Assembly (NCBI GenBank): GCA_947179485.1
Contig: OX359246.1
Location: forward strand, 12,772,001 to 12,836,000
DNA from: Allacma fusca
Taxonomy: Eukaryota; Arthropoda; Collembola; Symphypleona; Sminthuridae
Length of the DNA stretch: 64,000 bases
Direction of reading: 5' to 3'
How positions within the stretch are numbered: position 1 is the first letter of the stretch; every line of letters starts with the position of its first letter. The position numbers and the translations under genes are program-made. The notes beneath the pieces were generated by a model. That model searched no databases and had not been told where the DNA came from. It saw only the letters and a program-made list of their open reading frames with translations. Positions 39,887-50,039 of this stretch are shown piece by piece.

Positions 39887-40561
39887 CAGTGCTCTCAGTT
39901 AGACACCCTTACTTACTCTTTACTCATAATTTTGTCTCTCATGATGTCCAGTACTTACTTTTTACTTACTCAGGGGCTTCATGGTGGGCTTCTTACTTAC
40001 TCATTACTCCCTCATAATTTCGGGTCGCAGTGTAATACTTACTCTTTACTTACTTATTCGCAAAAATAAGCTGATATTACTTAATCTTTACTTACTTTTG
40101 CCTGCATAGTACTCAAGTAATACTTACTCATTTTCAAATATAATCCACATCACTGCCATCTTTGGTAGTGTAGTCAACGACTCAAGTTTAACGAGTTGCA
40201 TCGTCGCAAGTATTTAAAGGCATTGTTTGCGTATGGTCTGTGTTATCTGCCTCCATAAGCCATTTATAAGTCATGGATATGGTCGGAGAACATTTTTTCT
40301 ATGGTAGTTACTCCAGTAAAGAAGAGTTTACTTACTCAATACTTACTTTTTGATACTTTGCAGTTCGTCTTACTTACTCATTACTTACATTACACGGGAG
40401 AATGAGTGTTCGTACTTACTCTTTACTTACTTAAACATCAACCTTTTTAAAATTACTTACTCATTACTTACTCATACTCGAAGATGTGAGTATGAGTAAG
40501 TACAATACTCACTTACTCACTTTATGAAAAATTCGAGTAATGAGTAAAATTGAGAGCACTG
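39887..40561. mobile_element. hAT-type miniature element nested in the Polinton
   Basis: The ends CAGTGCTCTCA and TGAGAGCACTG are perfect inverted repeats. They are flanked by the identical octamer GTATGTGC (39879-39886 and 40562-40569), the 8-bp target duplication of the hAT superfamily. The 675-bp interior is saturated with TTACTCATTACTTAC words and has no transposase. It must have inserted after, or been carried with, the Polinton. Confidence 0.9.
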
Positions 40562-40569
40562 GTATGTGC

Positions 40570-43500
40570 TCACTTAAAAATTCTTGGAGTCAATTTTTTC
40601 CCTAATTTATTTTCTTATAATGGACGTGTTCACCACTTCAAAATCAACTGAATTGTCGTGACGAGTCGTGAGCACTCCTTTGCTTCAATATCTGCAAAAT
40701 AAAAGGAATAAATTGCTCTATTAGTCAAACACATTACTTGAGCAGCAAGGTTCAAGCCCTCACGTTATATATATATATATATATACAAAGGAAATGCCAC
40801 ATTATACATCCTTATAAGAATTTTCTCAAGTCAATCAGGATACTTGTAGAGGGAGAAGGAACAGTCTACAAGAGTTCCGCTGTAATAAACATCCCATATA
40901 TTTTGTTCCTTAGACCATCTATGTCACACGTCAACGTCACACTCTCTAGAATTTGTGTCCTAGACATAATTTTCTGCTAAATACACACTTAAAAAGAGTG
41001 CCGACTTGGTTTGGACTAAAAATATGCTCAAATTTGGAGCAATCTGCGGGGTATTGTGAACAAATCCACAATGTATATAGGGAAGGAGAATATTAAAACA
41101 AAAACATACATACCTACACTGAAACATGAAGCAGTGCAGATGAGGTTGACTGCATTTGTATTTCACTACACTTGCAGTCTCAATTTACAATAGACATTAC
41201 ATGATTCGGAATGTCCAACTAAATGAGAGGATCCTTGTGCCAACTGGCAACCGCACTTCCCTACTGCTGCAGATATAAAGGAAGCCTCAAAAATCGTGTT
41301 TGAGTTTTTTTACTGAGACTGAAAATTTCAACTGCAATCCCTAACTTTGTATTATTCCAACTGTGCTCATGTAGCTCAATTTCCCCCCCCAAGTTTTCGA
41401 ACTTTGTGAAAACTATCCCTTTTACTATTGAGCACGCTGCTATTTGTATTTTGTACACACTGCGAAATCCTCTACCTCCAATACTCTCAACGGGAGAGCT
41501 CTATGTATCTAAAAATAGGCACGAGTTTGCACTAGCACGAAGTGGTTATTATATTATTGTATATACTGGTAATTATTTTGACTCGCATAATATTAATATT
41601 GTTTGCGCTGTTAGGAGAACACACTGACCAACGTATTTATAGTAGCAAAGCCAGGTCACGAGAGAGACCTTGATAGTCTTCCTATTGGAATTATTTATCA
41701 TAAACAAAAGTTGATGAGTAATTTCAACAGATTCTCTGTCCATTTGTTTGCACATTGTATCTAAAGGGGATGGTCATTCCGTGTTTCAGGTCTCTGTTTA
41801 ATTTTAGTAGGATCGATAAAAATTTGAATATTACACGAGCACTTGATTCTATAGAACGGCCAAGGCTAGTGGAAAAATATCCCAGTATTAGTAACCTAGC
41901 TTACACACTACTTATAGCCGTAGGATTCATTATTTAAAGACACTGCCTGCTGACTAGTCGTCCTGACATACCGAATCCTTTTGTTTTTTTTCCTCTCATT
42001 GGGTAACTAGAGTCAAGATACAAAGGCTTAGCTAATTATGTATGTACATGTACTTATGTGACTCAAGGCAAAGTATTGTTTGTTCTTCCAGTCTGTCTGC
42101 TCTATGCACGTACAAACAACTATAGTAATAAGCTCGATGGTGCTGACTTAAGACAGGAAGGATTTCGCAACCAGGGTGCGGATAAACATGGTGTGCACAC
42201 ATGCACAAAAAAAATTTATTTGATTGGATTTTTAAAGAAAATTAAGTAACTGTGGGCCCGTGAGGCCTACGCTGTTTCGCACAAGGTGGCGTCAAGAAAT
42301 CAATTGTTTATGGATTTCCTGCCTTATCCTCCTCAAGACATGCAGAAGTATTGAGCGACTGATGATGCCTTACGTTTTCATCAAATCCTGAATCTGCAAT
42401 ATAATGAAAAAACATTGGAATAAAAATACCAGGCCTTGATGACCGATTGGATATACTGTCGAGCATAATAAACAATAAGCTACAACACGTGTGAATATGA
42501 GAATCCGTCACGTACATACAAAACATACAACTACTATAATTCCATTGGGAAACAACGTCATTAGTCTTTTTATACCTCAAGACTGTATATCAATTTGAAT
42601 ATGTACATAAAAAACGCAGGAGATTGTATGCATTTCATCATAAAATTCATGAGAATTTTTATTGGGGTTTTTCTAGTACACAACCCTCATTACTTCGGAA
42701 CAACATTAGCCTTTTCACATAAGACTCTCCGAAAAACTTTATCATATCAAATAATAGGAAACTTCACATAAGGTAAACACGAGGTAAAATTTTTGAGGGC
42801 TAAAGAGTATTAGTTTGCTCTTGTTTTTTTTCTTGCTTGTAAGAGTCAACACCACCTGAAGCTTCTTGCTAAGTCACAACAATACAATAGGAGTTTTGTT
42901 GACGACGTAGAGCATTTACTGTGCAAAAGTCTACATCAATACGGGACATCGTAAGATCTACTGGTTATAGTTCAGGTTCGTGATGCGTGTGACCCTCCGC
43001 CCTTCAATAATAAAATCTCCTAAATTTCCCACGAGGAATCTCTAAATATACCTTAGAAATAGGAGAAACATAATCATCTAATGAACACAGATTGTTATCC
43101 ATAAAACGCAATGAGCTCTTCACTTGATTCATATAGTTACCGACAGACAACATCAATTCAAATAAGATATGGCTCTCGCATAATCTGATATCATAATCCT
43201 ACATGGGATTAACTATCTATGTACATACACTCGCAAAAATAATTTTTGTATGTCATGCACGTATGTATAAATGCTCCTTTTTATTCTACCCTTAGCCTTC
43301 TAGAGATGCCACGATAAATCCTCACTATCAAGCTTAAATGCCATATTCTAGTCTAGCTACAAAACTTCAAACATATGAGAACGATCTTGAAATTATACCA
43401 AGCCGTTTTTATGTAACGAGTCCAGAGAGAGTTGACCTCATGAAGGTTGGCGAACGTAAATAATATTACATTACCAATAATTTAATGAAGTTTGCATATT

Positions 43501-44076
43501 TCCTGTTTTCACAAATTCACCTTGCGTTTATTCTTCATTGAAAACATGACCATGCATGGAATGGTGGGATCCTAGTACATAGGAACATGGCTAGATTCCA
43601 TACAAACTGGATGTTGTTATTCCCAAGACAAAGTAATAACTTTCCGTTCATACACATCCTTGAAAATTTAAGCAAATTTTAAAATTTAATTAAAATTAAT
43701 TTTACAAAATTGAAACGCAAATGGAAAACATGCGTGCATTTCTATAGAGTATGAAAATGCAAGATCAAAGTGCCGGGATAGTAAAATGCATACTAATTTC
43801 CATACAATCATGAGAATGTACGAACAAAGTACGATCATGATTTAATATCATACATCAGTGTATTACTGGTAATAAGTTTGCTAAACTAATTGTTTACTTT
43901 CATAAAGTTCATATATGATAAAGTGTAAAAAGAGAAAAATCACGAAAATGTGAACACAATGTGCAAATTTTGGTTACATATTCTACAAATTATAATCAGT
44001 CTTGTATTCAGTCCTATAGTTAACACATACGTATTTATAGTTGTGCACATATACAATTGTTTATGCTTCCACTTGT
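40570..44076. other. Gene-poor left arm of the Polinton
   Basis: About 3.5 kb inside the element with only short unrecognised frames and an AT dinucleotide run near 40,767-40,784. An exon chain in diverged cargo cannot be excluded, but I could not assemble one with compatible phases. Confidence 0.45.
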
Positions 44077-45519
44077 TCAAGCAATGGTGGGTCCAACAGT
44101 AGAGTCCGCGTTTTCGCGAATTAGAACTTCCAAAGTTCCTCTGATAAGAGGATTCTTGTTTTCGGGAAGTAGATGAAGTTGAGTCGGAAGCTGCGAATGT
44201 ACAGCTCGTTCAGCTCCGTCATCATCAGAGTCTTCAGATGACACAACTTCGTTGTACTTGCGTGGATCAAAGCCATCGTCGTCCTCTGACGTTTGATTCA
44301 CTCCAGAAGGGGCAGCCCCAGCTTGGCCACTCGTTGAATCCATGCAATTGACCTCACTACGAATATCGTGGTACTCAGTGGTTTGAAATACCATATCATG
44401 GGGAATTTCTCCACTGACCGGGTTGACTATTGGTGTAACGATGTCACCTGCAGCCACTGGCATTAACCCTTCAGTCTCGGACTCCAAGCCGAGCAGATCA
44501 TTGAGTATCTGATTAAACGTCGGAGAATTCGGAGGAGCCCAGATTGCTGCTGATGTTCCCGGAATTGGGTGATTCGAGTCTAAATAAACACGGGTCCTTT
44601 GTAGTAGGAAATGCATTGATACATGAAAATTTATCAAAATAGTAACTACTCACCCGCACTGCTCAAGGAAAGTCCGGGGGAATCAATATCGTACCCATCG
44701 ACGGTCAATGTCATGCTAGCTTTCTTGACCTCCAGTCTTTGACGAATTTCAGCTGGAAGAGTTGATGGTGGCTCAACTTTTATAATCCCATTGGGAATTA
44801 GCAATCCCACGTCGGGTTCCACTGAAAGCATTACAATTGAGTTGTACTAAATAATATTACCTTAGAACTGTAGCAACGGTATCAATTTATTGGCACAAAA
44901 ATATACTTACAAAATATGGTGCTCGTTGGTAGCCCGTACTCATCCAGCCTAACCAGCTGCGGACCGTTCGTTCCCTCGCAGCTTTGCATTATAGGATCAC
45001 TCGAAGTCACTGTTAATATTACAAAATTGATAAGTATGTTTTATAAAAACTACTACCTTCAAGCAAAGCGAATAACTACTCTTAAAGAATAATTATTAAA
45101 AATTTCTTACTCCGAAGTGTTGTATACCAATCAAAATTGGATTTGCCAATTCGGTGCCTGGGAACTGTGTCCCAGAATGTTCGGATACTTGCTTCGCATT
45201 TTTGCACGGGGCAATGGAACTTGTAGAGCTTTTTAGACTCCATCCCGCCTTCCTCCAGGTAGCCCTCCTGGAACTTAAGTAGCAGACACCGGAAATGAAA
45301 TGCATGTACTCTCTGGTTCACACCTTGAGATTTCTTATGTTGGACGTAATGGAAACTTCCCCAGACGTTTTTCCCAAACATATGAAAATCGTCCAACAAT
45401 GTCACAGTAGCTCCTAAATGTTGGAGATATGTTGGAGTCTTAAAAGGAACTATAATTTTCTTTTCGATCTTGTAGCCTGATGGCATATCAACGTGACGCT
45501 CGCAAATCTTGCAGTACAT
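44077..45519 (-). CDS. Unrecognised four-exon Polinton gene (392 residues)
   Basis: Minus-strand exons 45519-45111, 45009-44911, 44821-44654 and 44579-44077. All introns are GT-AG (donors GTAAGA, GTAAGT, GTGAGT), every junction is phase 1, and the sum is exactly 393 codons. Exon 1 starts MYCKICERHVD and carries scattered Cys and His (CKIC, HFRCLLLKF, FHCPVQKCE), possibly metal-binding. Exon 3 is rich in Pro and charged residues (IIKVEPPSTLP). Exon 4 holds an acidic Ser/Asp/Glu stretch (SEDDDGFDP, SSEDSDDDG). The globular-N, acidic-C layout would suit a nuclear regulator, but that is inference; I know no family match. The acceptor of exon 4 is the TTTATTTAG ending at 44580, because the earlier AAAG would break the frame. 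Introns in Polinton cargo are unusual. Confidence 0.7.
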
Positions 45520-45801
45520 TTTCGCGTTTGAGAAAAATATTAGTCTTTTCAGGATGAAAGTATGAAAGGAACTAAAGTCTGATCAGATCAAGACAGTTCG
45601 TGAGCTAGCCAGTGAAAAAATTAAGTCGGAAAAACTCTGCATACGATCAAAATCAAATGGAGTTTATTCTACAGACACACGGCATTGTCGTAAAATTGTC
45701 GTAAAATAAGAAAATTGAATAAACGAAATGCATCAGAATTAATATATTCAAAAATTTATATACGTATATATGTAATTGTTGAGGATTGAGGGTGTGAGGA
45801 T
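45520..45801. other. Spacer between two spliced Polinton genes
   Basis: AT-rich. It should contain the promoter of the 392-residue gene and the 3' end of the membrane-protein gene. No exon seen. Confidence 0.4.
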
Positions 45802-46433
45802 TCACTCAAGAAGGACATTCTCATATGTACACAAACCCTCATGACGAGTCTCTGGCACTTGCTCATATTCTGGTTCTGACATAAATGAGCTGTCAACACT
45901 CTCACCCATTCCTGTGTATGAGACGAGAGCGAGTTCCTCTCCTCCTGACTCGGTCTGCTCCGGTTGTCTCATCACCCGCCAACTCTTTTTCCGGCACCAA
46001 ATGATGATCACGACCATCAAAGCTGACAACACCACTAGCAGGAATAGCACTGCAATAAATATTGTTGCACTTAATAGTTTCTATTATACTGTCCGCATAT
46101 GCATAAAAACAGAATACAAATAAGCGGTACCCCAATAGGCGCCTGCAAATAATGCATTTTGTTCAGGGCAATCCGACACGGTTCGAGAAATGCTTTTCAC
46201 CGGATCGTCAATAACCGCCGGGTTGGTCACACAGCAAAATGCCTGGTGGATTGTTTGAATATAAAAACTTCCCCCCTGAATACAGTCATAGCAGCTGCCC
46301 CTGTAGTTGCAGACTAATTCACACAAGAAGAGAATATGATGGCAGAGCAATAAGTAAATATTCTCGCTATTGCAACAAAATAAATTTATGTGTGGATAAT
46401 TAAAGATTTCTTACTATTAATAATTGTTTCCAT
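45802..46433 (-). CDS. Small single-pass membrane protein with tyrosine motifs (3 exons)
   Basis: Minus-strand exons 46433-46415, 46313-46131 and 46049-45802, GT-AG, phase 1 at both junctions, 149 residues. The start ATG sits in a good context (ACCATGG). The outside part is Cys-rich (CNYRGSCYDC, then FCCV and DCPEQN). One membrane helix (VLFLLVVLSALMVVIIIW) follows, then CRKK and a cytosolic tail with YTGM, YEQV and YENV. The last two form YxxV-x10-YxxV, resembling an ITAM or paired YxxPhi sorting motifs. There is no conventional signal peptide in this model. A different acceptor at 46345 would add a hydrophobic N-terminus, but its phase does not fit this first exon. Function unknown. No fusogen-like features. 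Confidence 0.6.
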
Positions 46434-46732
46434 GGTACGAAATGTTGGGTAGAAATATGAAATGCCAAAAAAGTAGTGTAAATGATGCAACCTCAAAACG
46501 TACTGAAAACGAGATTGAGTCCCTTCGAGGAAATATTACGCATTAGGGTGAGTCCTTATCTTGTACGTGCTTAAATATGCAACATGAGATTGTTTGGAGA
46601 TGCTCGTGCATTGTGGGGATTTTCTAACATAGATTTTATTTGTATACACAAAACAAATATAAATACATTACATGTAAGGAGATAAATGTATCTTGGGCTC
46701 TAAATCGAATACTGTACATATGCCCTGTCCAA
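46434..46732. other. Short Polinton spacer
   Basis: About 300 bp between two minus-strand genes. Nothing recognised. Confidence 0.4.
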
Positions 46733-47443
46733 CTAATAGTCAATCATCAGCTCTTTCTCTTCATCTTCGGTATCATCTGCGGGAGCAAACTCGAACACGA
46801 ATGATTCGAGGTTTCGCATGGCCTGCAAGTTGAATGTCAAGGTGGGGCCTAGCCAGGTCTTGTATTTGATGGCCAACGCATCACTTATGCCCCGATTGAG
46901 GAGTAGTTCATATGCTCCTCTTATGCGGTTGTAAATCAGCCTGGCACGAACAGACGAGCTCACAAAGTCTGGCTCATGCCAAAAACTGTGCTTTAGTAAG
47001 TCCGGGTGATCTAGTGCACGGGATGGCCTTTTCTCAAAAAAAGGGATGAGGTCCTCAAAATTTTGCCCAGGTAGGGGATGCCGATTTAACTGGTCAAGAA
47101 TGGGGCCGAGGAATGTAAGCAGCTGCCGTCCCTCGTTTTCGCTAAAGTTGATGGTAGTGACACTTCCCGTTTTATTGTTTCGTCCAAGGTGAATAAAGTT
47201 GCAGCGATGGCGGGAGTTGAAAGCCATACGTGCTAGAATTTCAGAATCAATAAAGTATGACTCTTTGCTTTTCTCAAAACAATCCCAGGTGAATGGCGAC
47301 TCATGACTAGCTGGAACTTGCTCGGGTTTAAAAGACTTTGAGGCGTCAAATGGTTTCAGCTTTGGGCGAAATCTCTCTGCCTCACTAGATGCTTGCCCAC
47401 TTTCACTTTTTGTAAAACGCTGAGAAAGATTAAACTTTTTCAT
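46733..47443 (-). CDS. Unrecognised 236-residue Polinton protein
   Basis: A single uninterrupted exon starting MKKFNLSQRF. The N-terminal 50 residues are polar and basic. The middle contains ILARMAFNSRHRCNFIHLGR and VTTINFSENEGRQLLTFLG, which look like a folded alpha/beta domain. The C-terminus is acidic (DDTEDEEKELM). The second motif is loosely reminiscent of PC4-like single-strand-binding folds, but too weak to assign. It faces the helicase gene head to head (about 280 bp between starts), suggesting a shared bidirectional promoter and perhaps a replication-related job. Function not known. Confidence 0.7.
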   Translation of the reverse strand: MKKFNLSQRFTKSESGQASSEAERFRPKLKPFDASKSFKPEQVPASHESPFTWDCFEKSKESYFIDSEILARMAFNSRHRCNFIHLGRNNKTGSVTTINFSENEGRQLLTFLGPILDQLNRHPLPGQNFEDLIPFFEKRPSRALDHPDLLKHSFWHEPDFVSSSVRARLIYNRIRGAYELLLNRGISDALAIKYKTWLGPTLTFNLQAMRNLESFVFEFAPADDTEDEEKELMIDY

Positions 47444-47727
47444 ATTTGAAATATTTCACTTGTAAGGTGAATAAGAGCAAATAGTTTGAGAAAGTGTGGA
47501 CTTCCGTATATTGTTTCGAGTTTATATACCAGCCGAATGAGTCACCAGCTTTCTCGGTTCAGCTTGTCTTCAGGATTTTCTGTATGAGAGATATTCACCA
47601 AATGTAGAAATTCGTCCGAGATAAAACAAGAAAATCAGTATGCGATATTTGTATGAATAAATTATCTGCTATTCTTCCATCCATTCTTAATACTGAGCAG
47701 TGTGTGAAAATATCTCAGTGAACCAAA

Positions 47728-49266
47728 ATGAGTAACTTTGTGCTCAATAAAAATATTTTTGATATGTGGAAGTTGGGATGGATTCCCACCTGTACCACCC
47801 CACCTAGCATTCCTTTTGAAGATTTAACACTTCAACAAAGACAAGTTGTTGACCTTGTTGAAAAGCATGCCCAACAGTCGGTCATTGAGCAGTTTCAGAA
47901 TCCTTTAAGACTTCTAATTACTGGCGGCTGTAACACTGGCAAAAGTGTTTTGTGCCATTACCTAAAGTATATGCTAGAAAAATGTGCAGTCAGGAACAAA
48001 CAATTTTCATTTATTGTTTGTGCATACACAGGTGTGTCGGCATTTAACTTGCAAGGACGAACTCTTCATTCTGCAATAGGCTTGCCAATTAACTGCAAGG
48101 AGGAAGATTTAGAAGCTTTCATTCGTGCAGTAGATATACGCTCTAGGAGAGCAAAGGAACTCGGGAAAATTAAGTTTATATTAATTGACGAATTTTCAAA
48201 TGTGGGGTCAAGATGTTTATACACCATTGACCAACTGTTGAAAAAGTATGATCCTTCAAACAGTGAGAAGCCCTTTGCCGGAAGATCCGTCTGTCTTCTT
48301 GGAGACATTTTTCAAATTGGGCCTATAGGTGACTCACCTCTCTTTAATTCAACCCCGTCAAGCGAATTCCCATATTGCAAGAGGGGTTACGAGTTGTACA
48401 ACTTATTCACTAATGTCTTTGTTCTAAAAACAATATTTCGTCAAGTTGGTTGTCAAATACCTCAGACGGAGTATCTGCATTTTCTGGAACGCATAAGAAA
48501 AAATGAAGTAACAGGGCAAGATGTGTTATTCTTGCGGTCAAGAATGAAGTCCAAGTTAAGTGCAGAAGATCAAAAAAGGCTCCAATTCAGTCTTCACGTT
48601 TTTCCTCGTCGCTTCCAGGCGTGTAACCACAATGAATATATGCTCAAGAAACAATTTCAGCAAGACCAAATTGTTTCTATTCCAAATGGGTTTGAAACAT
48701 TAAACATTGCTGTCGGATGCCCTGTCGTACTGCTAAAGAATATCATGATTCCTTGGGGGTTGTGTAACGGGAGTTGCGGGAGAGTGACAGATATTATTTT
48801 CAATACCCATCAGGACAAGATCATGCCACTGTGCATACTTGTCGACTTTCCTCAATATACAGGAGCTCACCAGTATACCAGTCGTCGGGGAAATAAGGGC
48901 ATTCCTGTATTTAAGTACAGTGAATACAACCCGCTGGACAAGAATGTAAGGCAGTTCGATGTGTATCCCTTGCGTTTATGCTATGGGATACCGATTTATA
49001 AAGTGGTGGGTCTCAATGTCAGTTCAATTGCAATTTTCCTGGGTTCGAGGCAAAACTCGAGAGGTATGGACTATGTTGCTTTGAGCAGAGTGCACGACCC
49101 TGATCAATTAATGATCCTGGACGAAATAATTAGAGATGATAGATTTACATATGATGGTAGAAGGTCCCGGCTCGTTCAATTCGAAGAGAGGCGGCTTATA
49201 GCTCTAGAAAATAAGGGTAATCACCCCAACATAGCAGCATTTCTTGCTAAAAAATGTATTATGTGA
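47728..49266 (+). CDS. Pif1-like superfamily 1 helicase
   Basis: A 512-residue 5'-3' DNA helicase of the Pif1/RecD2 group, expected to unwind or process element DNA during replication. Motif I GGCNTGKS (66-73), motif Ia AYTGVSAF then TLHSAIGLP, motif II LIDEFS (152-157), motif III GDIFQIGP (192-199), IFRQ (236-239) and a C-terminal YVALSRV (449-455) are visible. The motif V region, usually HKsQGxT, reads YKVVGLN, so the conserved His and Gln are replaced. This may alter activity. Single exon, ATG in the context AAAATGA. It is convergent with the capsid cluster. Such helicases are known from some, not all, Polintons. Confidence 0.9.
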   Translation: MSNFVLNKNIFDMWKLGWIPTCTTPPSIPFEDLTLQQRQVVDLVEKHAQQSVIEQFQNPLRLLITGGCNTGKSVLCHYLKYMLEKCAVRNKQFSFIVCAYTGVSAFNLQGRTLHSAIGLPINCKEEDLEAFIRAVDIRSRRAKELGKIKFILIDEFSNVGSRCLYTIDQLLKKYDPSNSEKPFAGRSVCLLGDIFQIGPIGDSPLFNSTPSSEFPYCKRGYELYNLFTNVFVLKTIFRQVGCQIPQTEYLHFLERIRKNEVTGQDVLFLRSRMKSKLSAEDQKRLQFSLHVFPRRFQACNHNEYMLKKQFQQDQIVSIPNGFETLNIAVGCPVVLLKNIMIPWGLCNGSCGRVTDIIFNTHQDKIMPLCILVDFPQYTGAHQYTSRRGNKGIPVFKYSEYNPLDKNVRQFDVYPLRLCYGIPIYKVVGLNVSSIAIFLGSRQNSRGMDYVALSRVHDPDQLMILDEIIRDDRFTYDGRRSRLVQFEERRLIALENKGNHPNIAAFLAKKCIM

Positions 49267-49277
49267 ATATTGTACTG

Positions 49278-49283
49278 AATAAA
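49278..49283 (+). terminator. AATAAA signal of the helicase gene
   Basis: A canonical hexamer 12 nt after the helicase stop codon. Confidence 0.7.
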
Positions 49284-49359
49284 CTAATGTGTAAATTTTG
49301 TAAATGCGAATGAATTACCGCGATATTTTCACCACCACCACCACAAAACTCTTTATTAT

Positions 49360-49460
49360 CATGGACATATTTTCTTTACATTATAATGGTAATATTTTTG
49401 TTTACATTACCCTGGCAATATTTTTATTTACATTATTACGGCAATTTTTATTTACATCTC
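49360..49460 (-). terminator. Repeated polyadenylation region of the capsid cluster
   Basis: Three imperfect copies of a roughly 33-bp unit with TTTATTTACAT. On the minus strand two of them read ATGTAAATAAA, with a canonical AATAAA at 49452-49447, just beyond the protease stop. This is the natural end of the minus-strand capsid transcripts, facing the helicase 3' end. Confidence 0.6.
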
Positions 49461-49501
49461 ATCCTTAACTGCTAATATTATATGGCTTTAAAATTTGCAT
49501 C

Positions 49502-50038
49502 TCAAAGATTGTTTGCTTTCATTTTAGAAAGAGGAAAGCAGCACTGAACTTTATGTTCGTCATTGTAAAGTCCATTTTCTTTCAAATTCGGAATGTTGCG
49601 AACAAAGTTCCTCACACAATTTTCGTTGCTCGAAAAATTAGATTGAAACAGGCGTAGAAATTTTTCGTACGAAATTCCTATAGATCTCAGGTAGGAGAAG
49701 TAAAGACAGAAATGTCCACACACATCAGTATATGGGCCTTGCAGTGGCAAGCAATTTTCCTTCAGAAGTTTCCCAGAAGGCCGTTGTAGGTTCTTGTAGC
49801 TTTTTCTGGGCTTCCCAAATGAATCAAAGTATTCGTAGGAAGTCTCCGATGTAATGAAGTAAGCAATCCAGTGAGTGCCTCTATCTTGAGCTAGATCAGT
49901 ATTCACTATTGCTACACAAGGATACGTTGTAATTTTCTGATCATGTAGTCGATCAGCGGGTACAACAAAGTATTGAACTTTGGTGTTACGTGTAGATAAT
50001 AACAACCGAAGTCCCTCCATCAGAGAATGAGTATTCAT
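49502..50038 (-). CDS. Adenain-like cysteine protease (Polinton PRO)
   Basis: A 178-residue Ulp1/adenovirus-type cysteine protease, expected to process capsid proteins during virion maturation. The catalytic set is visible in order: His56 in THWIAY, Asp72 in EYFDSFG, Gln100 in LPLQGPYTDVC and Cys107 in VCGHFCLYF. Length and spacing fit Polinton PRO. Its ATG lies 1 nt after the stop of the major capsid gene, so it is the last ORF of a tightly packed cluster. No leader or intron is seen. Confidence 0.93.
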   Translation of the reverse strand: MNTHSLMEGLRLLLSTRNTKVQYFVVPADRLHDQKITTYPCVAIVNTDLAQDRGTHWIAYFITSETSYEYFDSFGKPRKSYKNLQRPSGKLLKENCLPLQGPYTDVCGHFCLYFSYLRSIGISYEKFLRLFQSNFSSNENCVRNFVRNIPNLKENGLYNDEHKVQCCFPLSKMKANNL

Positions 50039-50039
50039 T

